Source of the DNA: Cupriavidus lacunae
Lineage (GTDB): Bacteria > Pseudomonadota > Gammaproteobacteria > Burkholderiales > Burkholderiaceae
Assembly (NCBI RefSeq): GCF_003353055.1
Contig: NZ_QKWJ01000008.1
Coordinates: 1 to 64,000 of the forward strand
Length of the DNA stretch: 64,000 bases
Reading direction: 5' to 3'
The position numbers and the translations under genes are program-made. Each line of letters begins with the position of its first letter. The stretch's first letter is position 1. The notes below the pieces were generated by a model. That model ran no database searches and was not told the DNA's origin. It saw nothing but the letters and a program-made list of their open reading frames with translations. Below are positions 8,418 to 14,902 of this stretch, in pieces.

Positions 8418-8786
8418 TTATTCAGTCACGCCATGCTCGCGCAGCAGCCGCTCGCATTCTTCCAGCATGTCGTACGCAAATGCCGACTGGTAGTTCGGAT
8501 CGAGCGCTTCCATCATCTCGTGCGCGGCATACAGGCCGGCCTCGCGTGACAGCGTCTCGGCCAGCTGGCGCGCAAACTGGTCGCTCAATTCAGACAGCAG
8601 ACGCCGCTCGGACAGCGGCAGCTGCAGCTTAGAGCGCGACAGCCACTCGCCAGCCAGGGTGGCGCCCTGGGCGTCGGTCATCCATTGCCGATGCTCGTAG
8701 AAGGCTGACAGCCGTTCGGCGGCCAGCGCGAACAGCAGCGCCTTGCGGGTATTGAAATCGATCCTGTGCGGCGGGGCGAGGGTCAT
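8418..8786 (-). CDS. Hypothetical cytosolic protein (122 aa)
   Basis: The protein starts MTLAPPHRIDFNTRKALLFAL and is predicted to be mostly helical, with LSERRLLSELSDQFARQLAETL and AYDMLEECERLLREHG. There is no signal peptide. I chose the start at 8786 because an upstream in-frame extension reaches back into unrelated sequence near the hydrolase stop. It follows the carboxylesterase gene by 62 bases on the same strand and may be cotranscribed with it. Function is unknown. Confidence 0.6.
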   Translation of the reverse strand: MTLAPPHRIDFNTRKALLFALAAERLSAFYEHRQWMTDAQGATLAGEWLSRSKLQLPLSERRLLSELSDQFARQLAETLSREAGLYAAHEMMEALDPNYQSAFAYDMLEECERLLREHGVTE

Positions 8787-8848
8787 GCTTACGGCTTGGG
8801 TGCGATGCGCGGCGCAGCGGCCGGCGATCATCTGGTCAGGGGGGCGGC

Positions 8849-9541
8849 TCAGGACTGCGCGCTGCCGGCCTGCGCAAAACGCGCTGCCAGCCATGCGCCG
8901 ATGTCGGCGATCTCTTCCAGGCAGACCGAATGTCCCATCGGGTAGGTGTGCCACAAGAGCGGATTTTGCCGCGCCCGCACGAAATCGCGTGCGGCCACAC
9001 CCAATTGCAGCGGCACCACCTCGTCCTGCGTGCCATGGGCGGCAAACACGGGCGTGGTGGCGTTGGCGGCGTTGGCTTCGGCAGCCAGCGTCGCGGGCGC
9101 GGGGATATAGGTGGACAGCGCGACGATGCCGGCCAGCGGCTCGGCGTGCGCCAGCCCGGCGGTGTAGGCGATGGCGCCGCCTTGCGAGAACCCGGCCAGC
9201 ACAATGCGATCGGTCGGGATGCCGCGTGCGTTCTCGCGCGCAATCAACGCGCGGATCGCTTCACACGAAGTGCGGATGCCGGCTTCATCGGCGCGGCGGC
9301 CCGCTTCATCCAGGGAGTAGATGTCATACCAGGCCGGCATGACATAGCCACCGTTGCAGGTCACGGGGATGGCAGGCGCGTGCGGGAAGATAAAGCGCAC
9401 GCCGGGCGCGGGCGGCAGCCGCAGCTCAGGCACGACCGGGGCGAAGTCGCCGCCGTCGGCGCCCAACCCATGCATCCAGATGACGGCGCAGCCCGGGTTG
9501 GGTGCGGTTTCAATTTCGATCGCGGGCAGCAGTTCGCTCAT
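8849..9541 (-). CDS. Carboxylesterase/acyl-protein-thioesterase-like alpha/beta hydrolase
   Basis: This 230-aa serine hydrolase belongs to the phospholipase/carboxylesterase family (abhydrolase 2). It shows CAVIWMHGLGADGGDF (oxyanion-hole HGLG), the nucleophile elbow GFSQGG, the acid in HGTQDEVVP and the catalytic His in YPMGHSVCLEE. Members hydrolyse short-chain esters or thioesters; the natural substrate is unknown. The start at 9541 (MSELLPAIEIE) matches family length. The gene lies in a series of minus-strand genes. Confidence 0.88.
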   Translation of the reverse strand: MSELLPAIEIETAPNPGCAVIWMHGLGADGGDFAPVVPELRLPPAPGVRFIFPHAPAIPVTCNGGYVMPAWYDIYSLDEAGRRADEAGIRTSCEAIRALIARENARGIPTDRIVLAGFSQGGAIAYTAGLAHAEPLAGIVALSTYIPAPATLAAEANAANATTPVFAAHGTQDEVVPLQLGVAARDFVRARQNPLLWHTYPMGHSVCLEEIADIGAWLAARFAQAGSAQS

Positions 9542-9651
9542 GGGCCGGTTCCTGTGGACAGTGCGCCTGCGCCCTATGGGCGTCAGGCAGCGCGAGTATC
9601 GCACAGGTCAGGGCCAGCCCTGCCGCATGCCCCGGCGCGGGCCGGTCCGCG

Positions 9652-9945
9652 TCAGGCTGCGGACGGAACGATCGGGACCGTGGTGAGGCCGGGCGTGCGT
9701 GCCGGCACGTCCTGCATGGGCGGCGTGGGCGACGTGGTGGCGCGGCGCTTGTCGACCACGTCTTCCACGCCCTGGGACGAGACATCCTCCAGGAATGCCA
9801 CCATGTCGCGGTAGTAGGCGACCTGCATTTGCGCCTCAAGCAAGCGCCGCTCGGCCTGGAATAGCGTCAGCCTCATGTCTTGCAGTTCCCTTTCGGCGAT
9901 TTTTTCCGGGGTCGGCGGACTGAACAAGTTTGCAAGCCAACGCAT
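9652..9945 (-). CDS. Small coiled-coil protein (97 aa)
   Basis: The N-terminus MRWLANLFSPPTPEKIAEREL leads into a long amphipathic helix (MRLTLFQAERRLLEAQMQVAYYRDMVAFLED) with heptad spacing, followed by a Thr/Pro-rich tail. A GGAGG sits ten bases before the ATG at 9945. It could be a peripheral membrane or scaffolding peptide. No family is recognised. The 205 bases upstream (9946-10150) hold no gene. Confidence 0.6.
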   Translation of the reverse strand: MRWLANLFSPPTPEKIAERELQDMRLTLFQAERRLLEAQMQVAYYRDMVAFLEDVSSQGVEDVVDKRRATTSPTPPMQDVPARTPGLTTVPIVPSAA

Positions 9946-10150
9946 GGCAGTACCTCCAGTGCTGTCAACAGCGAAATTGCGATGTTTTTGCCATGAGGAC
10001 CAATATAGACAAGAAATCGGCAAAAAGTCCCTCCGACACCTCGTCGTCGCGCCTCGCCCACAAGGATGATTGCCGATTGCGACAGTCTGAGGTAGATTAA
10101 TCGGCCAGGGCCCGGCCGTGTTGTATTTACGCAGTGACGACGCTGCGGCC

Positions 10151-11155
10151 TTATTGCCTGCGCTTGCCGCCTGCAGTGGCCAGCGTGTCAGCACCATTCC
10201 CGGCCTCGCGCCAATTGCCTTCCTGTCTTGCATCCTGCCTGGTGTCGTCTCCCGCCAACACCGCTTGCGCGGCATTGCCGTCCTGCGCGCGCACGAAGCG
10301 CATGATCGGCGGCCAGAACGCTGCGATATGCTCGGGAAGGATGGCCGCGTTGTGCGGCATCGCATCGTGCATGATCAATGCATGCAGATGCCTGGCAGAG
10401 TTGGCCACGCGTTCGGCGTGGGGCGGGACGATGACCGCATCGTCACGGCTGTGCACCACCAGCAGCGGCCGTTCCAGCTTGCTGGCGCGCGCGGCGTTGT
10501 CCCACGGATCCGGCAGCAGCCACGCGGCCCACGCGGCCCACGCGGGCACACGCCCGGTCTGCACCGCGGCCAGGCGCGCCGAGCTGAATCCTGCGGCAAT
10601 GACATAGCCATCGGGCTGCGGATCGAAACGCCGCGCCACGTCCAGCAGGATGCCGGAGCCCAGTGAATGCCCGAGCACCACGCGCCGTTCCGCTTGCGGC
10701 GTGACCCCAATGAAATCACGGTATGCGGCCAGCGTGTCCTGGCGCAGACGGCGCACGCTGGGCCGGCCGGTGCTGTGCCCGTAGCCGCTGTAATCGAACA
10801 CGTAGGAGGCAATGCCCGCGCTGGCCAGCATGGCCTGCACCGGTGCCCAGTCAGACAGGCATTCGTTGTCGCCATGGCACACCATCAATGCCGGCGCTTC
10901 GGGGTCGGCAGCCGGCATGGACGCGGCGTGCAGGATCCGGTCGCCGCTGGCGAACGTGGCATGGCGCACCGTAGGGGTTGAATTGTCCGGTGGCGCGGCG
11001 TCGCTTGTTTCATCCATCGGGGTGACAAAGGCTTTGCGCTCCACCGCACGAAACAGCAGATGCCGCGCAACACCGGCGGCGAGCCCAAGCCCTACGGCGG
11101 CGGCGAGCCAGCGGTAGCGGGCCGGCGGATGAGCGGGGCGGGGGCCGGAAGGCAT
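10151..11155 (-). CDS. Membrane-anchored alpha/beta hydrolase (BEM46/YqkD-like)
   Basis: This protein has 334 residues. An N-terminal hydrophobic stretch (YRWLAAAVGLGLAAGVARHLLF) suggests an uncleaved anchor. The hydrolase domain has ALMVCHGDNECLSDW in the oxyanion position, YDYSGYGHSTGRPS-like sequence (FDYSGYGHSTGRPS), the nucleophile elbow VVLGHSLGSGI, the acid in VVHSRDDAVIVP and His in MHDAMPHNA. Such proteins are uncharacterised peptidase S9/BEM46-like hydrolases. The gene ends the minus-strand series and is divergent from the duplicated TetR cassette. Confidence 0.8.
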   Translation of the reverse strand: MPSGPRPAHPPARYRWLAAAVGLGLAAGVARHLLFRAVERKAFVTPMDETSDAAPPDNSTPTVRHATFASGDRILHAASMPAADPEAPALMVCHGDNECLSDWAPVQAMLASAGIASYVFDYSGYGHSTGRPSVRRLRQDTLAAYRDFIGVTPQAERRVVLGHSLGSGILLDVARRFDPQPDGYVIAAGFSSARLAAVQTGRVPAWAAWAAWLLPDPWDNAARASKLERPLLVVHSRDDAVIVPPHAERVANSARHLHALIMHDAMPHNAAILPEHIAAFWPPIMRFVRAQDGNAAQAVLAGDDTRQDARQEGNWREAGNGADTLATAGGKRRQ

Positions 11156-11308
11156 GGGCGCAGTGTCGGTCGGGATGTCCTCTTCAGGCTAGCAGGCCAT
11201 GGCATTCAAGTGAAGAAATGTTCATTTACTGCCAGCCATCACTGTGATGTGCGGTGCGCCCATGGAGCGAACCGGGCGTCACTATAGCGGCGATAGAAAA
11301 TTTTTGCC

Positions 11309-11337
11309 TTGACTATCTACCTAGTAGTAGATAGCAT
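11309..11337 (+). promoter_or_regulatory. Cassette A promoter with operator O1 in its spacer
   Basis: A -35 box TTGACT (11309-11314) and a -10-like TAGCAT (11332-11337) are 17 bases apart. The spacer is occupied by an inverted repeat, CTATCTAC and GTAGATAG separated by six bases (11313-11334). A regulator bound here would block RNA polymerase directly. Cassette B has the same arrangement with a better -10. Confidence 0.75.
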
Positions 11338-11405
11338 TCAGTCCATGGCACCGCTGCACCGCCGCAGACCAGCAACAATGGGCGGAATCGTGGCGATTCC
11401 ATTGC

Positions 11406-11427
11406 ATGACCTGAGCGGTCATTTTTT
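11406..11427 (+). terminator. Leader hairpin plus T-run of cassette A (attenuator candidate)
   Basis: ATGACC (11406-11411) and GGTCAT (11417-11422) form a six-pair stem with a five-base loop, followed by six Ts. It lies about 65 bases downstream of the putative transcription start and upstream of operator O2. The same hairpin occurs at the equivalent place in cassette B with a different loop, so the stem is conserved rather than the loop. The stem is short for an efficient terminator. Confidence 0.5.
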
Positions 11428-11438
11428 CAGGCCCGGAA

Positions 11439-11460
11439 ATCTATCTACTAGTAGATAGAT
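11439..11460. promoter_or_regulatory. Operator O2 of cassette A (perfect 22-bp palindrome)
   Basis: The core CTATCTACTAGTAGATAG (11441-11458) extends by AT on both sides into a perfect 22-bp palindrome. Its half-sites are those of O1 but separated by two bases instead of six. It lies 73 bases before the start of the repeat-protein gene, inside the transcribed leader, and would act as a roadblock or looping partner of O1. Confidence 0.75.
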
Positions 11461-11532
11461 GTGAGCCTGTGAAGCGACCGGCTGGAAGCCACTGATACCG
11501 ACTGACGAAATATCGCCACCAAGGAGCCCATC

Positions 11533-11928
11533 ATGAATGCCAAGTTCGCCAAGACCCTGATTACCGCCGCCACCCTTGCTGCAGCACTGGCCGGTGGCGT
11601 GGCGCAAGCCGCCGGCGTGCAGGACAGCACCGCCGCCGGCGACAAGTACGGCTACACCTTCCGCACCGGCAAGTTCGACACCTTCACGGAAGGCGCACGT
11701 ACCGGCAAGTTCGACCCGTTCACGGAAGGCGCGCGCGTCGGCAAGTTCGACCCGTACACCGATGGCGCACGGGTGGGCAAGTCCGATCCCTACACGGATG
11801 GCTACCGCACCGTGGCTGGCCTGGACCGAAGCAGTGTCTCGTCCGAGCCGGCCCGCAGCTTCGACACGTACACGGACGGCGCGCGCGTCGGCAAGGCCGA
11901 CCCCTATACCGACGGCGCCCTGGCCTGA
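11533..11928 (+). CDS. Secreted YTDG-repeat protein, short paralogue (cassette A)
   Basis: This 131-aa protein has a Sec signal peptide (KTLITAATLAAALAGGVAQA, cleavage predicted after AQA). The mature part is built from a 12-residue motif, F-D-x-(F/Y)-T-(D/E)-G-A-R-x-G-K, present about six times; one pair is separated by the insert YRTVAGLDRSSVSSEPARSF. It is acidic and Gly/Thr/Asp-rich, without cysteines. The D-x-x-x-D-G spacing recalls cation-binding loops, but that is only a resemblance. An AAGGAG lies before the ATG. The paralogue at 13180 shares the signal peptide and first 60 residues almost exactly. I do not recognise the family; periplasmic or extracellular location is inferred. Confidence 0.85.
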   Translation: MNAKFAKTLITAATLAAALAGGVAQAAGVQDSTAAGDKYGYTFRTGKFDTFTEGARTGKFDPFTEGARVGKFDPYTDGARVGKSDPYTDGYRTVAGLDRSSVSSEPARSFDTYTDGARVGKADPYTDGALA

Positions 11929-12004
11929 TTGCTGCCGGCGACAGGCCGGCGGCCAATAACCTTACGGCGGCGGTCCTGGCGACTGCCGTCCGATGGAGTC
12001 CATC

Positions 12005-12106
12005 ATGAGTTTGCGTGACAGCATCCTGTTGCTTGGCGGATGGGCTGTGCTTTGCGTGACGAGTGGCTCGATGATCACCTTCGCCGCGCAGGTCCTGCCT
12101 GGTTAA
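12005..12106 (+). CDS. 33-aa membrane microprotein (cassette A)
   Basis: The short frame begins MSLRDSILLLGGWAVLCVTS and ends with FAAQVLPG. It has one hydrophobic span and a charged residue pair near the N-terminus. GGAG lies upstream of the ATG. A paralogue of identical length and matching pattern (x-R-D-x-x-x-x-L-GGW-x-x-L-C-x-x-S-G-S-x-I-T-x-x-A-Q-x-LP) follows the other repeat gene, which is strong evidence that this is a real gene. Role unknown; it is probably cotranscribed with the repeat protein. Confidence 0.75.
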   Translation: MSLRDSILLLGGWAVLCVTSGSMITFAAQVLPG

Positions 12107-12120
12107 GCTGTATGAAGCAC

Positions 12121-12159
12121 ATGCCCCGTGGCTAGGGAATTACCCCAGCCCCGGGGCAT
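12121..12159 (+). terminator. Long hairpin between microprotein A and its TetR gene
   Basis: ATGCCCCG (12121-12128) pairs with CGGGGCAT (12152-12159); inside, GGCTAGGG and CCCCAGCC pair around an AATTA loop. Only TTCAACTT follows, so termination would be weak. It separates the repeat/microprotein transcript from the separately promoted TetR gene. Confidence 0.5.
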
Positions 12160-12173
12160 TTCAACTTGAGCGT

Positions 12174-12191
12174 CTATCTTCGCGTAGATAC
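12174..12191. promoter_or_regulatory. Operator in front of the cassette A tetR gene
   Basis: CTATCTTCGCGTAGATAC matches the O2 core at 14 of 18 positions, with one mismatch in each eight-base half-site and the same two-base spacer. It ends nine bases before the tetR start codon, which suggests negative autoregulation. Confidence 0.6.
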
Positions 12192-12200
12192 ACTGCTTTC

Positions 12201-12767
12201 ATGAAAACGCAATCCGTACGCGAGCAACTGCTCGAGCACACCCTTGTCCTGATCCGACGCCGTGGCTTTAACGGCTTCAGCTATCGCGACCTGGCGGAAC
12301 TGGTAGGGGTCAAGACCTCCAGCATCCACTATTACTTTCCGGCCAAGGAGGACCTGGTCCAGGAGGCGGTGAAGGAATACAGCGCCCGCCTGGCCGAGCG
12401 CATCCGGTCCATCGACACCAGCCTGCCGGTCACTGAGCAGGCCGCCATCTACCTGGCGCCGTTCCGCGCCAGTTGCGGCTCGGACCAGATCTGCCTGTGC
12501 GGCATGCTGTCGACCGAGACCCTGTGCCTGCCTGAGTCGGTGCACAAGATGCTGCAGGGCTTCTTCCTGCTGAACGAACAATGGCTGGCCGGCTTGCTGG
12601 AGCGCGCCCAGCCCCATCGCAGTACGCCGTTCCCGGTGCCGCCGGCGCGGCTGGCGCAGGTGGTGTTCGGCTCGCTGCAGAGCGGGCTGATTGCTGCGCG
12701 CCTGTTCGGGACGTCCGACCGGGTCGAGGCCGCGGCCGACACGCTGATGGCCGCTGTCGCCGGCTGA
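12201..12767 (+). CDS. TetR/AcrR-family repressor, cassette A
   Basis: This 188-aa regulator has the N-terminal HTH FNGFSYRDLAELVGVKTSSI followed by HYYFPAKEDLV, the usual TetR recognition helix end. The ligand domain carries a cysteine cluster, SCGSDQICLCGMLSTETLCLP, with four cysteines in 21 residues; the paralogue keeps only the second of these, so this copy may sense an oxidant, electrophile or metal, which is inference. It is preceded by its own O2-like operator and no strong Shine-Dalgarno sequence. The natural targets are very likely O1/O2 of both cassettes because those inverted repeats also flank its own gene. Confidence 0.88.
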   Translation: MKTQSVREQLLEHTLVLIRRRGFNGFSYRDLAELVGVKTSSIHYYFPAKEDLVQEAVKEYSARLAERIRSIDTSLPVTEQAAIYLAPFRASCGSDQICLCGMLSTETLCLPESVHKMLQGFFLLNEQWLAGLLERAQPHRSTPFPVPPARLAQVVFGSLQSGLIAARLFGTSDRVEAAADTLMAAVAG

Positions 12768-12950
12768 GTTTCCTCGCGCGATATCAGTGGCGCGTTTGAA
12801 GCCGTCATGTGGCGCAAGCTGCATGGCGGCTTTTCTCATGGCGGGCTGCCGATGCGTCGCAGGCTACTTGGCAATTGCAGAAAGCCATTTTAAAACAATG
12901 GCATAGCGCCAGAAATGGAAAGGCTATCGGGCCGATAGAAATGTTTTTCC

Positions 12951-12979
12951 TTGACTATCTACCTAGTAGTAGATAGTAT
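12951..12979 (+). promoter_or_regulatory. Cassette B promoter with operator O1 in its spacer
   Basis: TTGACT (12951-12956) and TAGTAT (12974-12979) are spaced by 17 bases. The spacer holds the same inverted repeat as cassette A (12955-12976), identical in all 22 positions. The better -10 suggests that this copy is the stronger promoter. Confidence 0.78.
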
Positions 12980-13048
12980 AAGACCCATGGAAGCGCTGCA
13001 CCGCCAGCAACAAGGCAAGACAAGGTGGAAACGTGGCGATCCCATTGC

Positions 13049-13071
13049 ATGACCGGAAGCGGTCATTTTTT
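13049..13071 (+). terminator. Leader hairpin plus T-run of cassette B (attenuator candidate)
   Basis: ATGACC (13049-13054) pairs with GGTCAT (13061-13066) around a six-base loop and is followed by six Ts (13066-13071). It corresponds to the hairpin of cassette A; stem and T-run are kept while the loop differs. Confidence 0.5.
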
Positions 13072-13084
13072 CGAAACTGGTTAT

Positions 13085-13102
13085 CTATCTACTAGTAGAT
13101 GC
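13085..13102. promoter_or_regulatory. Operator O2 of cassette B (right half partly decayed)
   Basis: CTATCTACTAGTAGATGC matches the cassette A core at 16 of 18 positions; the last two bases of the right half-site are changed. It lies in the transcribed leader 77 bases before the repeat gene. Confidence 0.65.
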
Positions 13103-13179
13103 GGGATCGGAAGAACGACTGCAACAGCCACTGATACCGAATTGACGCGATCCCGAAATATCGCACCCAGGAGCCCATC

Positions 13180-14106
13180 ATGACCAAGATCACCAAGACC
13201 CTGATTACCGCCGCCACCCTAGCCGCTGCGCTTGCTGGCGGCGTGGCGCAAGCCGCCGGCGTGCAGGACAGCACCTTCACCGGCGACAAGTACGGCTACA
13301 CCTTCCGCGCCGGCAAGTTCGACACCTTCACGGATGGCGCCCGCACCGGCAAGTTCGATCCGTTCACGGAAGGCGCGCGCGTTGGCAAGACCGACCCGTA
13401 CACGGACGGTGCCCGCACCGTAGCCGGCCTGGATCGCAGCGGCGTGTCGGCCCAGCCGTCGCGCAGCTTTGACCCGTACACCGACGGCTTGCGCGTTGGC
13501 AAGACCGACCCGTACACGGACGGTGCCCGCACCGTAGCCGGCCTGGATCGCAGCGGCGTGTCGGCCCAGCCGTCGCGCAGCTTTGACCCGTACACCGACG
13601 GCTTGCGCGTTGGCAAGACCGACCCGTACACGGACGGTGCCCGCACCGTAGCCGGCCTGGATCGCAGCGGCGTGTCGGCCCAACCGTCGCGCAGCTTTGA
13701 CCCGTACACCGACGGCTTGCGCGTTGGCAAGACCGACCCGTACACGGACGGTGCCCGCACCGTAGCCGGCCTGGATCGCAGCGGCGTGTCGGCCCAACCG
13801 TCGCGCAGCTTTGACCCGTACACCGACGGCTTGCGCGTTGGCAAGACCGACCCGTACACGGACGGTGCCCGCACCGTAGCCGGCCTGGATCGCAGCGGCG
13901 TGTCGGCCCAACCGTCGCGCAGCTTTGACCAGTACACCGACGGTGCGCGCGTTGGCAAGGCTGACCCGTACACGGACGGTGCCCGTACGGTAGCCGGCCT
14001 GGACCGCAGCGGCGTGTCGGCCCAGCCGTCGCGCAGCTTCGACCCGTACACCGACGGTGCGCGCGTAGGCAAGGCTGACCCCTATACCGACGGCGCCATC
14101 GCCTGA
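13180..14106 (+). CDS. Secreted YTDG-repeat protein, expanded paralogue (cassette B)
   Basis: This 308-aa protein has the same signal peptide as the cassette A protein (TLITAATLAAALAGGVAQA). After four 12-residue motifs it contains six tandem 38-residue units, each made of DPYTDGARTVAGLDRSGV, a SAQPSRSF linker and DPYTDGLRVGKT. Units 1-4 are essentially identical; units 5 and 6 use ARVGKA, and unit 5 has DQYTDG. It ends DPYTDGAIA, like the short paralogue. The repeat part has no cysteines and very even spacing, consistent with an elongated or fibrous periplasmic/extracellular protein. CAGGAG precedes the ATG. Function is unknown. Confidence 0.85.
   Translation: MTKITKTLITAATLAAALAGGVAQAAGVQDSTFTGDKYGYTFRAGKFDTFTDGARTGKFDPFTEGARVGKTDPYTDGARTVAGLDRSGVSAQPSRSFDPYTDGLRVGKTDPYTDGARTVAGLDRSGVSAQPSRSFDPYTDGLRVGKTDPYTDGARTVAGLDRSGVSAQPSRSFDPYTDGLRVGKTDPYTDGARTVAGLDRSGVSAQPSRSFDPYTDGLRVGKTDPYTDGARTVAGLDRSGVSAQPSRSFDQYTDGARVGKADPYTDGARTVAGLDRSGVSAQPSRSFDPYTDGARVGKADPYTDGAIA
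13393..14076 (+). repeat. Six tandem 114-bp repeats inside the secreted repeat gene
   Basis: Units start at 13393, 13507, 13621, 13735, 13849 and 13963. The first four differ by at most a few silent changes, which points to recent duplication or active copy-number change by slippage or recombination. All units are multiples of three, so the frame is preserved. The paralogue at 11533 has a single equivalent unit. Confidence 0.92.
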
Positions 14107-14111
14107 TAGCC

Positions 14112-14165
14112 GGCCGGCTTCACGCCGGCCATTGAAAACCGCCGGGGCGCAAGCTTGCGCCCCGG
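14112..14165 (+). terminator. Two strong hairpins between repeat gene and microprotein B
   Basis: GGCCGGC (14112-14118) pairs with GCCGGCC (14124-14130). A 24-bp perfect palindrome with core GGGGCGCAAGCTTGCGCCCC follows at 14142-14165. Neither is followed by a T-run. They probably stabilise the upstream mRNA or reduce read-through into the microprotein and TetR genes. Confidence 0.55.
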
Positions 14166-14180
14166 CCTCAGGAGTTGATC

Positions 14181-14282
14181 ATGCGTTGGCGTGACACTGC
14201 GGTGATCCTTGGTGGATGGGTAGGACTTTGCCTTGTGAGCGGGTCCCTCATCACCGTGATCGCACAAACGCTGCCGGCCTGA
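14181..14282 (+). CDS. 33-aa membrane microprotein (cassette B)
   Basis: The protein begins MRWRDTAVILGGWVGLCLVS and ends VIAQTLPA. It has the same length, the same GGW-x-x-L-C-x-x-SGS core and the same LP ending as the cassette A microprotein, at the same place after the repeat gene. CAGGAG lies eight bases before the ATG. One membrane span is predicted. The TetR gene follows after 32 bases. Confidence 0.75.
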   Translation: MRWRDTAVILGGWVGLCLVSGSLITVIAQTLPA

Positions 14283-14314
14283 ACGGCACGGCGGCAAGAC
14301 GAGGAGCTGTTGCC

Positions 14315-14902
14315 ATGAACACCCGATCCGTACGCGAGCAACTGGTCGAACATGCGCTGGTGCTGATCCGCCGCAGTGGGTTCAACGGCTTCAGCTACCG
14401 TGACCTGGCCGAACTGGTCGGGGTCAAGACCTCGAGCATCCATTACTACTTCCCGTCCAAGGACGACCTGGTGCTGGAAGCGGTGCACGAATACAGCGCC
14501 CGCAGGCAGGCCCGCCTGCGGGCGATCGACGCCAGCCTGCCACCCGCCGAGCAGGCGCGGCAATACCTCGAGCCATTGCGCACGGGCGCCGGTACCGATC
14601 AGGCCTGCCTGGTGGGCATGCTGTCGGCCGACGTGCTGATGCTGCCAGACACCGTGCGTGCCGCGATGCAGGACTTTATCCGCCTCAATGAGCAATGGCT
14701 GGCCCATTTGTTCGAGCGCGCCGCCGCGCAGCGCAAGGTGCCATATCCGGTGCCCCCGCAGCAACTGGCGCAGGTGGTGTATGGCGGGTTGCAGAACGGC
14801 TTGATTAGTGCACGGCTGTTCGGCACGCCGGACCGGCTCGACGCCGCGGCGGCGCTGCTGACCAGCGCCATGCCGGTCGAGGAAGCGCTAGTCGAGGCCT
14901 GA
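14315..14902 (+). CDS. TetR/AcrR-family repressor, cassette B
   Basis: This 195-aa regulator is close to the cassette A regulator: the HTH FNGFSYRDLAELVGVKTSSI and HYYFP are identical, so both should read the same operator. The ligand domain differs: the cysteine cluster is reduced to DQACLVGML. Unlike copy A it has no operator of its own and follows the microprotein gene with a GAGGAG ribosome site, so it is probably in the repeat-protein operon. Its 3' end overlaps the convergent hydrolase gene by 15 bases. Confidence 0.88.
   Translation: MNTRSVREQLVEHALVLIRRSGFNGFSYRDLAELVGVKTSSIHYYFPSKDDLVLEAVHEYSARRQARLRAIDASLPPAEQARQYLEPLRTGAGTDQACLVGMLSADVLMLPDTVRAAMQDFIRLNEQWLAHLFERAAAQRKVPYPVPPQQLAQVVYGGLQNGLISARLFGTPDRLDAAAALLTSAMPVEEALVEA

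Noticed and set aside
13219..14072. Long minus-strand frames opposite the repeat gene
   Set aside because: They arise because the 114-bp repeat is open in all phases of both strands; only the plus-strand frame has a signal peptide, ribosome site and paralogue.
13393..14076. CRISPR-like regular repeat pattern
   Set aside because: The units are contiguous 114-bp in-frame coding repeats without spacers, and no cas gene is near.
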